NCBI GenBank assembly: GCA_937911265.1
Contig: CALDRG010000063.1
Span: 10,920 to 74,919, forward strand
DNA: 64,000 bases
DNA from: Thalassarchaeum sp002495735
Lineage (GTDB): Archaea; Thermoplasmatota; Poseidoniia; Poseidoniales; Thalassarchaeaceae
Direction of reading: 5' to 3'
A program made the position numbers and the translations under genes. Under the pieces are notes generated by a model. It made no database searches, had not been told where the DNA came from, and saw only the letters and a program-made list of their open reading frames with translations. This document shows positions 51,738 to 60,397 of the stretch, in pieces (positions within the stretch are counted from its first letter, which is position 1; the number at the start of each line of letters is the position of its first letter).

Positions 51738-52723
51738 ACCATCGGCCTACTTGAACCACATTCGGGACAACGCTGCTCCTCGCTGTCGCTGTAAATATGG
51801 AAGCATGCTGGACAAATTTCTGCCAGCGTTAATTTCGTCTTTCCTTCGACATCCAAGCGCTCGGAGTCGATTCGCTCTAAATTGAGTGAATCACGCGCGA
51901 TATCAGGAAGTTCGAATCGTCCGGGCCCTCCTATCTTCGTCAGCACGTCCGGAGGCAAAGTGACTGTACCTGTATCATCTATGATGAGTTCGCGGCTACC
52001 TGATAGGTCAGCGATGTTCACATCGGTCCCGTGCTGAGCGACAAAGCGTCCATCCCTGAGTTCAAGCGAGCGTTCGCAAAAGGCGGCGACCTCTCTGTTG
52101 TGGGTGACTAGGAAGAAGGCGACGTCCTCCTCCTTGTGCAGGTTTTCGAATATCTCCAACACCTCCCTGCTAGTTATTGGGTCGAGAGCTCCAGTAGGCT
52201 CGTCAGCCAGAATCAACTTGGGATTCGTAATGAGAGCACGGGCTATCGCAACCCTTTGTTGCTCACCTCCTGAGAGCTCCTCAGGCATGCCTCGGGATCT
52301 ATCTCCCATTCCAAGGCGGTCTAGGAGTGCCTGCGCCTTGGCCCTTGCAGTGACTGGTAAGACGCCTTGGTGTCGAAGAGGCTGGGCCACGTTATCTAGG
52401 GCGTTCATATGTGGTAGAAGGTTAGAGTCTTGGAAGATAAAAGAGACCGTTTTCTGTCGCAAATTCACGAGTTCTGTCCCAGTCAGTCTGGTCATTCTAC
52501 TACCTGCCAACTCTACTCCGCCGGCTGAAGGCTTCATCAGACCCCCTAGGCACTTGAGTAGGGTGGATTTGCCTGATCCAGAGGGACCGATTACTGCCAC
52601 GGCCTCTCCCTCATAGACGGTGACGTGGAGACCGCGGAGGGCGACTACATTTCCGTCTTCGGCCTTCGAATCGTAGACATGGTAGAGTCCGTCTGCCTTC
52701 AGAATCTCAACTCTTTCTTCCAT
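51734..52723 (-). CDS. ABC exporter ATPase with C-terminal zinc ribbon
   Basis: A 329-residue protein. The ATPase part (about 1-235) has Walker A GPSGSGKST, signature LSGGEQQR, Walker B LILADEPTGALD and an H-loop in LVTHNRE: a LolD/MacB-type subunit. After it come about 70 residues of extension and then CPAC-x11-CPEC, a zinc-ribbon-like end not usual for this class. It follows the double-FtsX permease by four bases. Together with the ATPase at 55865 it completes the exporter. Confidence 0.92.
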   Translation of the reverse strand: MEERVEILKADGLYHVYDSKAEDGNVVALRGLHVTVYEGEAVAVIGPSGSGKSTLLKCLGGLMKPSAGGVELAGSRMTRLTGTELVNLRQKTVSFIFQDSNLLPHMNALDNVAQPLRHQGVLPVTARAKAQALLDRLGMGDRSRGMPEELSGGEQQRVAIARALITNPKLILADEPTGALDPITSREVLEIFENLHKEEDVAFFLVTHNREVAAFCERSLELRDGRFVAQHGTDVNIADLSGSRELIIDDTGTVTLPPDVLTKIGGPGRFELPDIARDSLNLERIDSERLDVEGKTKLTLAEICPACFHIYSDSEEQRCPECGSSRPMV

Positions 52724-52727
52724 TTTC

Positions 52728-55700
52728 TCACTCTCCCTTCAGTACCACGGCCAAATCGGCTTGCAGGGCTCTTCTAGTTGTGTATAGCAACGCTATCATG
52801 ACAGCGATTAGAACTGAAACATTGACCAGAGCCAAATCTAGCCAGGGCCATACCAATTCTCTTGCTATCGGGGCGCTTTGACCCAAGAATATCTGGAAGA
52901 TATAGCCGAATATTCCGAAGAAGCCGTTGAAGGCCTCTGCAATAGCGAGTCCAAGTATCACTCCAAGAGCCATGCTAACGGTGAGTATTGAGAGAATCTC
53001 GAACAGAACTAGTCGCATGACTTGATTGGGGCTGGCTCCAATGGCCTGCAGGATGGCCAACTCCCTCTTTCGCTGAGTCAGGACTAGGGATAGGAAGACG
53101 AAGGCGGAAGCGACGGATGCTAGCGAAGCCACAATGAATTGCAGACTCAGAAGGCCCGGTGTACCGAAGATTAGTCCTCCATTTCGTTCGTTTTCCCGAT
53201 GAGCAGTGGACCAGTCAGAAGCCGCACTCACACCGTTTCCATTGACTACCTCGGCGCTGAGTGCTCTTAGGGCATCTGCACAGTCCTCGTTAGTCTGATC
53301 GCACAACTCGAAGAACCACCTGTTGGAGGCGTAGGAATCTGCAACGGTATCTCCGACGAGTGCCCTGTATGTTGACTCGCTAACCACTATGGCCTGATCT
53401 GCTTCAGAGGATGGAAGTCCGGGAACCCATTGATGACCCCCAATGTAAGAGATGTCTGCCTCGGTGACAGTGGATGTTACGACGAGACCGTCGGGACCGA
53501 AGCTGTAACTGTATTCTGTATACTCAATCGTGATTGCTAGTCCGGGATTAACCTCAGTCTCAGACGGGTTCAACCCGCCGGAATCGCCAGATGAGAGATC
53601 TAGCTGGGACCTAGCTTGGCTCCCGGCTGAGAATCCGCCGTTCTTCCAAGCATTCACTGCATTGTCTATGTCATCTTGAGGTACTGTCTGCGTGTCCCAT
53701 ATCAGCGTGTCTTCGTGCCCCTCGAAAAGCACCCAGGTACGTATCAGTGAACCTTCTCCCTTCTTATTTGTGAAAATGTCACCCACCGAAGTCATGGCGT
53801 CAATGTCGGTTATGTCGCTATCACCGACTCCCTGAATAGCCAACATAACCTCAGCTCTGGCCTGTTCCTCTGTGACTGGAGAGTCGAATTGGACCTGCAT
53901 GTCAGCACCAGTCTGAGCAGAAGTAGTCCGCTGATCTACGATAGTTCCAGTATAGCCCTGAACGGCGGCTAAAGTGACGATTGACAGGGTGAGTAGCATA
54001 ATCACAGCTAAGCGGTTTACTGATTCAGAAGAGCCGGATCCTCGGAGTCCTCTCCTGATGTCAGAGACCGCTGGAGACCATGACAGGAGCATGGTCAGAA
54101 TATTTGGCCCGGCAGCACCAATTCTACCCAGTACTAGGGCGCCACCGATCCACAAGAAGAATGGGCCGAGCAGTAGGAGTAATGCGTTTAGTATGAAGTT
54201 GGATATGATACCATCAGAACCGAAAGAACCCCACCCTCCATTGGACTGAATCCAACTTTCTAGATATGCCAGCAGACCGATTCCGAATACAATCATATGA
54301 AGCCATGTCCTTGGCTCCCGCTTCTCTGAAACTTTTCTCACACCCTCATCAATCTCTATTCTGAGGAAGTCCCTAGTTCTCGATTTACCAAATAACAGTG
54401 AGACTCCAACGGTTAGTAAAACGATGAACAGGGTCTGCCAGAAGCTCAGAGTTGGATTGATATCAATTCCTCCAGACCTGAATGACATGAAGCCCACTGC
54501 GTCGAGTACTAGGGGCACAGACAGCAAGGCCAATGTGTACCCGGCAAACCAAGCAAACAGACTGGTTACAGCCAATTCGAGCATTATCATCCCGGTGAGT
54601 GTTCCCTCGGTTCCTCCAATGACACGGTGGATGGAGATTTCTCTCTTACGCTGCTCAAGCGATAGGACAAGTCCATAGATTAGAACGGAGAAGGATAGTA
54701 TCACTATCGGTATCATCAGTATGTAGTCGAATACCTGGATGATTCCTAGGAAAATATTGAGGAAGGTGATGGTTCCGGATATTAGGTCGTTGTATTCAAC
54801 AAGGATTCCCGCGCTGGTGTAGTTGCCTGCTTCGACTTCCTCTTTGAGTACATCAAGCCACTTGGTGGCATCTGCAGTAGATGTGGTGGGTAGTTGGTTC
54901 CTATCAACTGCCAGTCCAAGGTACCCGTGATCATTGTCCATCAGGATAAGTTTCTGCTCATCACTCAGAACCGCGTCGGAAACTATCACCGGATTGAACA
55001 GCAGAGTTGGGTTTCCAGCACCTCCTTCTTGATACACAGCTGCAACTGTAAGATTGTAGACGGTCATATTCACTCTGCAGTACTTATATCCCGACTCAGT
55101 GTTGAAATCCTCCTCTCCTTGGCAGTCCTCGAAATCCTCATTGATGTTCTGATACCCAAGGTAGCCAGTGACATAGGTGAAAGTAAGAGATGAAATTGTA
55201 TCGTTGACTCCAACTCCAGCATTGCTAGCTACCTTTGAAGGCAGCACAATTGATCTGTTTGCAGCAGCGTCTTCAGCGCTGGTAGGCCAACTACCGTAGA
55301 TAATTCGCGAATCCTGACCTCTCGTAGAATGCCTTTCTCCCAGTTCTCCGTCCCAAATGCCATCACCATAGAATCGGAGTGTCCTGTCATCATTTATCGG
55401 TGGCCCCGACTCGTATGCCTCTGGATAGTCCCAACTGACATTTGCCCAATCACCCGTCGGTCCCATGGCTGCAATTACATTGAGTGGCTGAGCGATGAAG
55501 AAGTCCTCATCGAAGAAACCGTCTACCCTAACTCCTTGACGTCCATAGACTAAGCCGCAATCCGAGAATTCCTCCATCTCTACGAACTCATCGCACATTG
55601 ATTCCCAGAGCAAGGAGTCGTTAGTGCGTCCATCGACGTCATTTCCTGGATCGTTTGCGAAGTCTAGCTTAGCGTCAAAAATCTCCTCCTGTAGGGAGTA

Positions 55701-55868
55701 CTGCAGGAATGCTTGTGACAGGCCGACTCCGTAAGCGAGAACCGTTGAGATAACCAAGGATGCTAGAAAGACGCCAGCGAAGACGGCCAGTACCCTCTCC
55801 CTACTGCGCCAAGAGCTTTTTGCGGCCATCACCAGATTGTCTGGTAGAGATATCAATCGATTCTTCAT
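52728..55868 (-). CDS. Double-FtsX ABC transporter permease
   Basis: A 1046-residue permease. Helix 1 (VLAVFAGVFLASLVISTVLAYGV) is followed by a large external domain (about 50-370). An FtsX domain at about 365-540 includes LEQRKREISIHRVIGGTEG, then three more helices, a second external domain (about 670-895) and a second FtsX domain at about 905-1046 with LTQRKRELAILQAIGAS. Two FtsX cores in one chain mean one polypeptide may supply both halves of the exporter. ATG overlaps the upstream ATPase stop by four bases (ATGA). MacB/Lol-type systems move lipoproteins, peptides or lipids outward; the cargo here is unknown. Confidence 0.9.
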   Translation of the reverse strand: MKNRLISLPDNLVMAAKSSWRSRERVLAVFAGVFLASLVISTVLAYGVGLSQAFLQYSLQEEIFDAKLDFANDPGNDVDGRTNDSLLWESMCDEFVEMEEFSDCGLVYGRQGVRVDGFFDEDFFIAQPLNVIAAMGPTGDWANVSWDYPEAYESGPPINDDRTLRFYGDGIWDGELGERHSTRGQDSRIIYGSWPTSAEDAAANRSIVLPSKVASNAGVGVNDTISSLTFTYVTGYLGYQNINEDFEDCQGEEDFNTESGYKYCRVNMTVYNLTVAAVYQEGGAGNPTLLFNPVIVSDAVLSDEQKLILMDNDHGYLGLAVDRNQLPTTSTADATKWLDVLKEEVEAGNYTSAGILVEYNDLISGTITFLNIFLGIIQVFDYILMIPIVILSFSVLIYGLVLSLEQRKREISIHRVIGGTEGTLTGMIMLELAVTSLFAWFAGYTLALLSVPLVLDAVGFMSFRSGGIDINPTLSFWQTLFIVLLTVGVSLLFGKSRTRDFLRIEIDEGVRKVSEKREPRTWLHMIVFGIGLLAYLESWIQSNGGWGSFGSDGIISNFILNALLLLLGPFFLWIGGALVLGRIGAAGPNILTMLLSWSPAVSDIRRGLRGSGSSESVNRLAVIMLLTLSIVTLAAVQGYTGTIVDQRTTSAQTGADMQVQFDSPVTEEQARAEVMLAIQGVGDSDITDIDAMTSVGDIFTNKKGEGSLIRTWVLFEGHEDTLIWDTQTVPQDDIDNAVNAWKNGGFSAGSQARSQLDLSSGDSGGLNPSETEVNPGLAITIEYTEYSYSFGPDGLVVTSTVTEADISYIGGHQWVPGLPSSEADQAIVVSESTYRALVGDTVADSYASNRWFFELCDQTNEDCADALRALSAEVVNGNGVSAASDWSTAHRENERNGGLIFGTPGLLSLQFIVASLASVASAFVFLSLVLTQRKRELAILQAIGASPNQVMRLVLFEILSILTVSMALGVILGLAIAEAFNGFFGIFGYIFQIFLGQSAPIARELVWPWLDLALVNVSVLIAVMIALLYTTRRALQADLAVVLKGE

Positions 55869-56599
55869 TCACCGACCCCCGAATATTCTCCCCACGCTGA
55901 TCGGATGTCGGATGCTGCCGTAACACCATCCCGGAGCAACAGCATCCTATCGGCCATCGATGCCAACGTGGGGTCGTGAGTAACCATCAGGACTGATATT
56001 CCGTCCTCTTCGCAAAGTTGCTTGAACAGGTCGATAATCTCCTGGCCACTCTTAACATCGAGATTTCCTGTGGGCTCATCTGCGAGCAGAAGTGGCCGGG
56101 AACCTGCGATTGCCCTAGCAATAGCGACTCTCTGTCTCTGGCCACCAGACAGCTGGTCCGGGATGAATTCCATACGATCCGCTAGGCCGACCCTCTCGAG
56201 AGCATCTCTAGCCTGCTTCTCCGCTTGTGCAGAGGGGACTCCAGAAAGCTCCAATGCAAAAACGACGTTGTCCAATGCGTTTAGTCTGTCAATTAGGTGA
56301 AAATCTTGGAATATCCAGCCAACTCCTTTCCTTCGGACATCCACCACACGGCTGGGGCTTTTCGTGCCGTAGTTGAACTGATCCAGTGAGATTGAGCCAG
56401 AGTCGGCACCCAATAGTCCTCCAATAATGTTGAGCAGTGTAGATTTTCCACACCCAGAGGGGCCCATGAGAGCCACCAGTTCCCCGGGCTCGATTCCGAG
56501 ATTGATTCCCTTTAGAACCTCTAGTCTACGTCTTCCAGAGCCGAAGCCTTTGTGCAAGTCTGCGACGCGAAGCACAGCCCTACGGGCTGAAAATAGCAT
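55865..56599 (-). CDS. ABC exporter ATPase (LolD/MacB-type)
   Basis: A 244-residue ATPase. Walker A GPSGCGKST, signature LSGGQRQR, Walker B LLLADEPTGNLD and H-loop MVTHDP are all present; length is standard for LolD-like proteins. I chose ATG 56599 (MLFSARRAVLRV). A TTG at 56617 would overlap the upstream glycosyltransferase by four bases and also sits by AAGGTGG, so coupling is possible. It lacks the zinc ribbon of the second ATPase. Confidence 0.92.
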   Translation of the reverse strand: MLFSARRAVLRVADLHKGFGSGRRRLEVLKGINLGIEPGELVALMGPSGCGKSTLLNIIGGLLGADSGSISLDQFNYGTKSPSRVVDVRRKGVGWIFQDFHLIDRLNALDNVVFALELSGVPSAQAEKQARDALERVGLADRMEFIPDQLSGGQRQRVAIARAIAGSRPLLLADEPTGNLDVKSGQEIIDLFKQLCEEDGISVLMVTHDPTLASMADRMLLLRDGVTAASDIRSAWGEYSGVGE

Positions 56600-56613
56600 A
56601 TAAGCAGTTGTTG

Positions 56614-57699
56614 TCAACCACCTTGGGTTGCATCATAGTAAGCTTCAGCCATGGCTTGTCCTTGCGCCTCAGCACTCAAAGCATCCCTTACATGATCAAC
56701 TAGAGAGTCATCTGAATTTCTAGGAACTCCACCTGCTCGCTTCCAAGCCGCGTGCACGCTCACAACCTTGTCTACCCATGCCATGACATCGGTCGCCGGC
56801 AGAAGGCATCGCCCCGGAATCACCTCGTTATGCGCAGGGAGATTGGCTGCGATGACAGGGCATCCGGCGGCCATCGCTTCTGCAGGTGGGTAGCCAAAGC
56901 CCTCTGAAATGCTCGGGAACAGTAAGGCCTCGGCATGCTGGAAGGCGGCCACAAGTTGCTCGTCATCCAACTCGACTTCGCTTCCGATGTGGAGCATGTG
57001 GATGTCACTGGCTACCTCTTCGGGAAGACTGGTCATTACCTCTCGAACGAAGCCGAGACGCTTGCGAGGCTCATCGCTGCCGACGGTAATCAGTAGGCAC
57101 TTCGTGTCGTCGTCGTGCTCGGCAATGAGTTCGCGGGAGCGTGGATTGCCCTCCGGGTCCCAGTAGTCAAGGTCGATCTGGTGTCGAACGAGCGCGGTTG
57201 GCTTACCCGGGAACATTCGCTCCACATCCCTCCTAGTCATCTCCGAGACGCAGATTAGCAGGTCTGCCCTCGCCAGTCCCTGCTTCAATCGCTTGAGATC
57301 GCGACGGCGGAACACACCGGGCCTTTGGTCACCAACGGGGACTCTGATGTCGCCGGCTTTGATCTGGCGTGGCTCAAGGTGAAACATATCGTGAACGGTC
57401 ACCACTACGGGTATGGCACAGGCCTCGGGGACAAGGTGGGCTTGCTCTTGATCGGTTATGTGCAGGAGGTCGGCTTCCGAGCTCGCCACGGAGGATGAGA
57501 TGAAAGCAGGGTGCTTGCGCCACCTAGTAAGAAGGCGATTTGGTGCGAAACTCAGAATCTGGTGCTCAAGAGTGGTCACCTTAGACCATCCCGGGACCAT
57601 TGCGTGCTGGAGCAGTGACTCGACGGCATGGTGAGCGCGGCCCAGACCGGTACTCGACGGGAGGGCGGCACCCCTAGCTAGCACAACTCGCTTGACCAT
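56614..57699 (-). CDS. Family 4-type glycosyltransferase
   Basis: A 361-residue GT-B enzyme from ATG 57699 (MVKRVVLARG). Motifs: VVTVHDMFHLEP in the N-domain, TVGSDEPRKRLGFV for donor binding, and E-x7-E as EGFGYPPAEAMAAGCPV. It transfers a sugar to an unknown acceptor. It heads the run that continues with the ABC exporter genes, separated from the next start by only about 15 bases, which hints that the exported cargo or its site is glycosylated. Confidence 0.85.
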   Translation of the reverse strand: MVKRVVLARGAALPSSTGLGRAHHAVESLLQHAMVPGWSKVTTLEHQILSFAPNRLLTRWRKHPAFISSSVASSEADLLHITDQEQAHLVPEACAIPVVVTVHDMFHLEPRQIKAGDIRVPVGDQRPGVFRRRDLKRLKQGLARADLLICVSEMTRRDVERMFPGKPTALVRHQIDLDYWDPEGNPRSRELIAEHDDDTKCLLITVGSDEPRKRLGFVREVMTSLPEEVASDIHMLHIGSEVELDDEQLVAAFQHAEALLFPSISEGFGYPPAEAMAAGCPVIAANLPAHNEVIPGRCLLPATDVMAWVDKVVSVHAAWKRAGGVPRNSDDSLVDHVRDALSAEAQGQAMAEAYYDATQGG

Positions 57700-57750
57700 G
57701 CGCCCACCAAGGCGTATCGGACTTAAACGAGGGCGGGTGATGGGTCGGAT

Positions 57751-58980
57751 ATGACGAGTAATGGGGAACACAGTCCCTCTGCCGGCGGCCTAGTGGTCGC
57801 AAAGGGCAGTTTCGCTGCAATGGGAGGTGCCGAGCGTGACTTGATGCGTAACCTCCCTGCGTTTGCTCGAAGGTTTTCGGTTAGCGTGGCAACGCTCCAT
57901 CCTGTGCCAGAGCTAGAATCGCTCTGCTCAGGGCTCGGAGTGCCTCTGATATCCCCCGATGAGGCATGGGAAATGCCGACCGACGCACTCTCAACCGTGC
58001 TCGACTCAGGAAATGACACGGCCGCAAAGGCATGGCAAAGATGCTCCGACCTTGCTGAGACGTTAGCCGCTTCGGATGCCGTCCACTTGGTCAGTGGAGA
58101 CGGTAGCCTTGCTCTGCTCGAACACGTGCCCGATTCAGTGGCAGTTCACCTCCACCTGCTCGAGCCGCATCGCGGCCTACATGAGGATGTTCTCCACAGA
58201 GAAATCGATGGCTCGCCCAAACGCAGCCTAGGTCTGACAACCGCCCTGCTATCACGGGCGAGACGGCGTGACATTGAGGCCATCCGCGGTCTGACAGACA
58301 GACCATGCTCAGCAATTAGCGGCAACTCCAGTTACACCGCCGCTCGCATTGGCGAGGTTTACGGTGTCAAGGCAGGAGTGCTGCTACCTAGCGTCGTATC
58401 GGATGAGTTTCCTGCCGAGGCGGGGTCAGACGAGCCGACTGGGTCACAAGACATCGCTGCACCATACTCTGTGAGCGTGGGTCGGGCCGGCTGGGTGAAG
58501 GGCACATGGGAGACGGTCTCGATGCTGGCCGGCAGCGGAGTCTCACTTGTTCATGTCGGAGGCGGTGCTGCAGAAGACCTCGTGCATCTCACCCAACACG
58601 CTGAATCGTGCGGAGTTGGACTATGGATTGCCCCGCGCCTCAGTTCTCCTGAGATGGCATCGCTGATTCGGAGCGCTAGGGCTGTTGTAAGTATGGCTCA
58701 TGGCGAGCCCTTCGGACTCACGCCGGTCGAAGCTTTCTCCGTCGGTACGCCAGCCCTCTTTGTCGACGAGGGCGGCTTCCGCGACACCGTGATCGACGGC
58801 GTGAACGGCCGCCTCCTGAAGCGGGGCGACCAAGCGGCCTGGCACTCCGCTCTCGAACAGGCCGCGGATGCACAGACCCGTGCCCGCTGGGCCGAGGCAG
58901 GCCGCTCTAGGATAGCGGAACTTGATCTCAGCCCAGAAGCCCATTGCAATCGCCTAGCCGCGATTCTAGACTCCCTTTGA
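57751..58980 (+). CDS. Family 4-type glycosyltransferase
   Basis: A 409-residue GT-B enzyme. The N-domain opens with VVAKGSFAAMGGAERDLMRNL, the donor-site strand is SVGRAGWVKGTWETV, and the E-x7-E motif is EPFGLTPVEAFSVGTPAL. Family and fold are clear; the sugar and acceptor are not. It is divergent from the glycosyltransferase at 56614 with 51 bp between, so the two may share a control region. A perfect inverted repeat lies just after its stop. Confidence 0.85.
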   Translation: MTSNGEHSPSAGGLVVAKGSFAAMGGAERDLMRNLPAFARRFSVSVATLHPVPELESLCSGLGVPLISPDEAWEMPTDALSTVLDSGNDTAAKAWQRCSDLAETLAASDAVHLVSGDGSLALLEHVPDSVAVHLHLLEPHRGLHEDVLHREIDGSPKRSLGLTTALLSRARRRDIEAIRGLTDRPCSAISGNSSYTAARIGEVYGVKAGVLLPSVVSDEFPAEAGSDEPTGSQDIAAPYSVSVGRAGWVKGTWETVSMLAGSGVSLVHVGGGAAEDLVHLTQHAESCGVGLWIAPRLSSPEMASLIRSARAVVSMAHGEPFGLTPVEAFSVGTPALFVDEGGFRDTVIDGVNGRLLKRGDQAAWHSALEQAADAQTRARWAEAGRSRIAELDLSPEAHCNRLAAILDSL

Positions 58981-58983
58981 GTG

Positions 58984-59002
58984 CATGATTCTACGAATCA
59001 TG
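58984..59002. promoter_or_regulatory. Perfect 8-bp inverted repeat, possible operator
   Basis: CATGATTC and GAATCATG are exact inverted repeats with a 3-base spacer (19 bp in all). They begin three bases after the glycosyltransferase stop and end 17 bp before the ATG at 59019. The site covers the spot where a core promoter for the downstream gene would sit, so a dimeric repressor site is a reasonable reading. A terminator hairpin is the alternative, but no T-tract follows. Confidence 0.45.
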
Positions 59003-59018
59003 TTGTGGAATCCTTGAA

Positions 59019-59798
59019 ATGAGGCACATAAGACGGTATTTCATGGACGACAGTCGCAAAGAAACAACCGGAGACCGCTCAGCTCAGATTGCCCTGACCA
59101 TGGGACTTCTGCTTTTCGCATCGGTCATTCTCGGCTCGGGAGCTCTCGGAGACGACCGCGATGCTAACGCCGCCGATGATAATGACGACAGAGGTGACGA
59201 ACCCAGTGATCGAATTGGAGACGACAGAGATGGGGCTGTTTTGGACGAAGAAATGTTGAGACTTGAGATAGCCTGCGATGATGGCGACGACGAAGCCTGC
59301 GAAGGACTGAGAGACATATTCGAGAACAGGATGATGGAAGGTCGCAGTGACATGCGAGAGATGGATGAGCGTCATGGTAACGACGATCGCGATATGCGAG
59401 AGGAGAGTCAGATGCGAGTGCCCCCTGAGATCCTTCGTGAGATGGCTCAAATGTGGTGCCATAATCATGTCTTCAATACCTTCTGGGAGAACACTCATGC
59501 CGTCGAGTTGGATGACGGTTCAGGCTTCGAGATGATTACTTACGATGATGATGGCCATGAAGAGAGCACGGTAATCAGCCACGGTGCAATGTGGCAAATC
59601 ACACGCGGACTCGAGCCACTCGTCGAATCCTGCGCTGGCATGATGACGGAGCTGATGGGAGTAGGGATGCCACCCCATGACCATGAAGATGACTGGGGTG
59701 AGGAAGAATGGTGTGAGGGACATTCGGATGCCGAGGATTGCCAGTGGGATGACGAAGACGATTCGGATGAGTCCGATGAAAACGAGCCTCGCGACTAA
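59019..59798 (+). CDS. Asp/Glu-rich exported protein of unknown function
   Basis: A 259-residue protein. One N-terminal hydrophobic segment (IALTMGLLLFASVILGSGALG) looks like a signal or anchor. The rest is very acidic, with Asp-rich blocks at both ends, a His/Cys pair in MWCHNHVFNTF, and six cysteines overall, several in acidic surroundings such as WCEGHSDAEDCQW. Metal binding is plausible. No family recognised. An ATG at 59043 is an alternative start. Its stop overlaps the opposing membrane-protein stop in CTAA. Confidence 0.72.
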   Translation: MRHIRRYFMDDSRKETTGDRSAQIALTMGLLLFASVILGSGALGDDRDANAADDNDDRGDEPSDRIGDDRDGAVLDEEMLRLEIACDDGDDEACEGLRDIFENRMMEGRSDMREMDERHGNDDRDMREESQMRVPPEILREMAQMWCHNHVFNTFWENTHAVELDDGSGFEMITYDDDGHEESTVISHGAMWQITRGLEPLVESCAGMMTELMGVGMPPHDHEDDWGEEEWCEGHSDAEDCQWDDEDDSDESDENEPRD

Positions 59799-60397
59799 TC
59801 GAGCGAGATGCGTTCGGCTCTAGGGCCGAGCCTGAACACCACGACCAGAGCTGCTATGCCCACGAGTAGCAGTACCGCTGAAAGGATTGGATTGAGAACC
59901 GTGGCCGAGTCGGAGGGCAGCCAAATCGGCATGATATCGAACAGCGATTCACCTCGGACCAACTTGCCGCCAATCGACGAAGCCATGGTGGTCATCAACA
60001 TCGCCATGGCCGCCGTGGCTCCTTGAAGCGCGCTAAGCGAGCGGTGCTGCCAGACCCCAGGCCCTAGACGTACCCTGCCTATGACGAACGAGGCCCAGAA
60101 CCCAAAGGCCAGACCGGTGTACACGAACTTGTTGTAGAGCAGAGCGTTATTGACAACGTTGTCAGCTGCGAAGGAACCGCTCAGTGCTGCGATGGGCATG
60201 AACACAAGGCCTAGCAAGGCTCCGGCGATGGAGGCTTTGTCCATCGTAACCATAACTCGCTCAGATGACAGCCTTCCACCGGCAATATTCGGGAAGATTG
60301 TGGCTATTGCGCATCCTACCGCGCAAAGTGTGGCCAACATCATTGATCCCACAACCACCTCAGCCATCGCGGCATGGAACGTCGCTGCGCCGAACAT
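59795..60397 (-). CDS. Five-helix membrane protein of unknown function
   Basis: A 200-residue protein from ATG 60397 (MFGAATFHAAMAEVVV). Its A overlaps the TAA stop of the upstream gene, so translation is coupled. Five hydrophobic helices can be drawn: MAEVVVGSMMLATLCAVGCA, IAGALLGLVFMPIAALSG, FVYTGLAFGFWASFVIG, ALQGATAAMAMLMTTMAS and VLNPILSAVLLLVGIAALVV. His8 stands before helix 1 and a second His lies in GPGVWQHRSLSAL before helix 4. No family recognised. Being last of the right-edge surface module suggests it acts with those proteins. Confidence 0.72.
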   Translation of the reverse strand: MFGAATFHAAMAEVVVGSMMLATLCAVGCAIATIFPNIAGGRLSSERVMVTMDKASIAGALLGLVFMPIAALSGSFAADNVVNNALLYNKFVYTGLAFGFWASFVIGRVRLGPGVWQHRSLSALQGATAAMAMLMTTMASSIGGKLVRGESLFDIMPIWLPSDSATVLNPILSAVLLLVGIAALVVVFRLGPRAERISLD

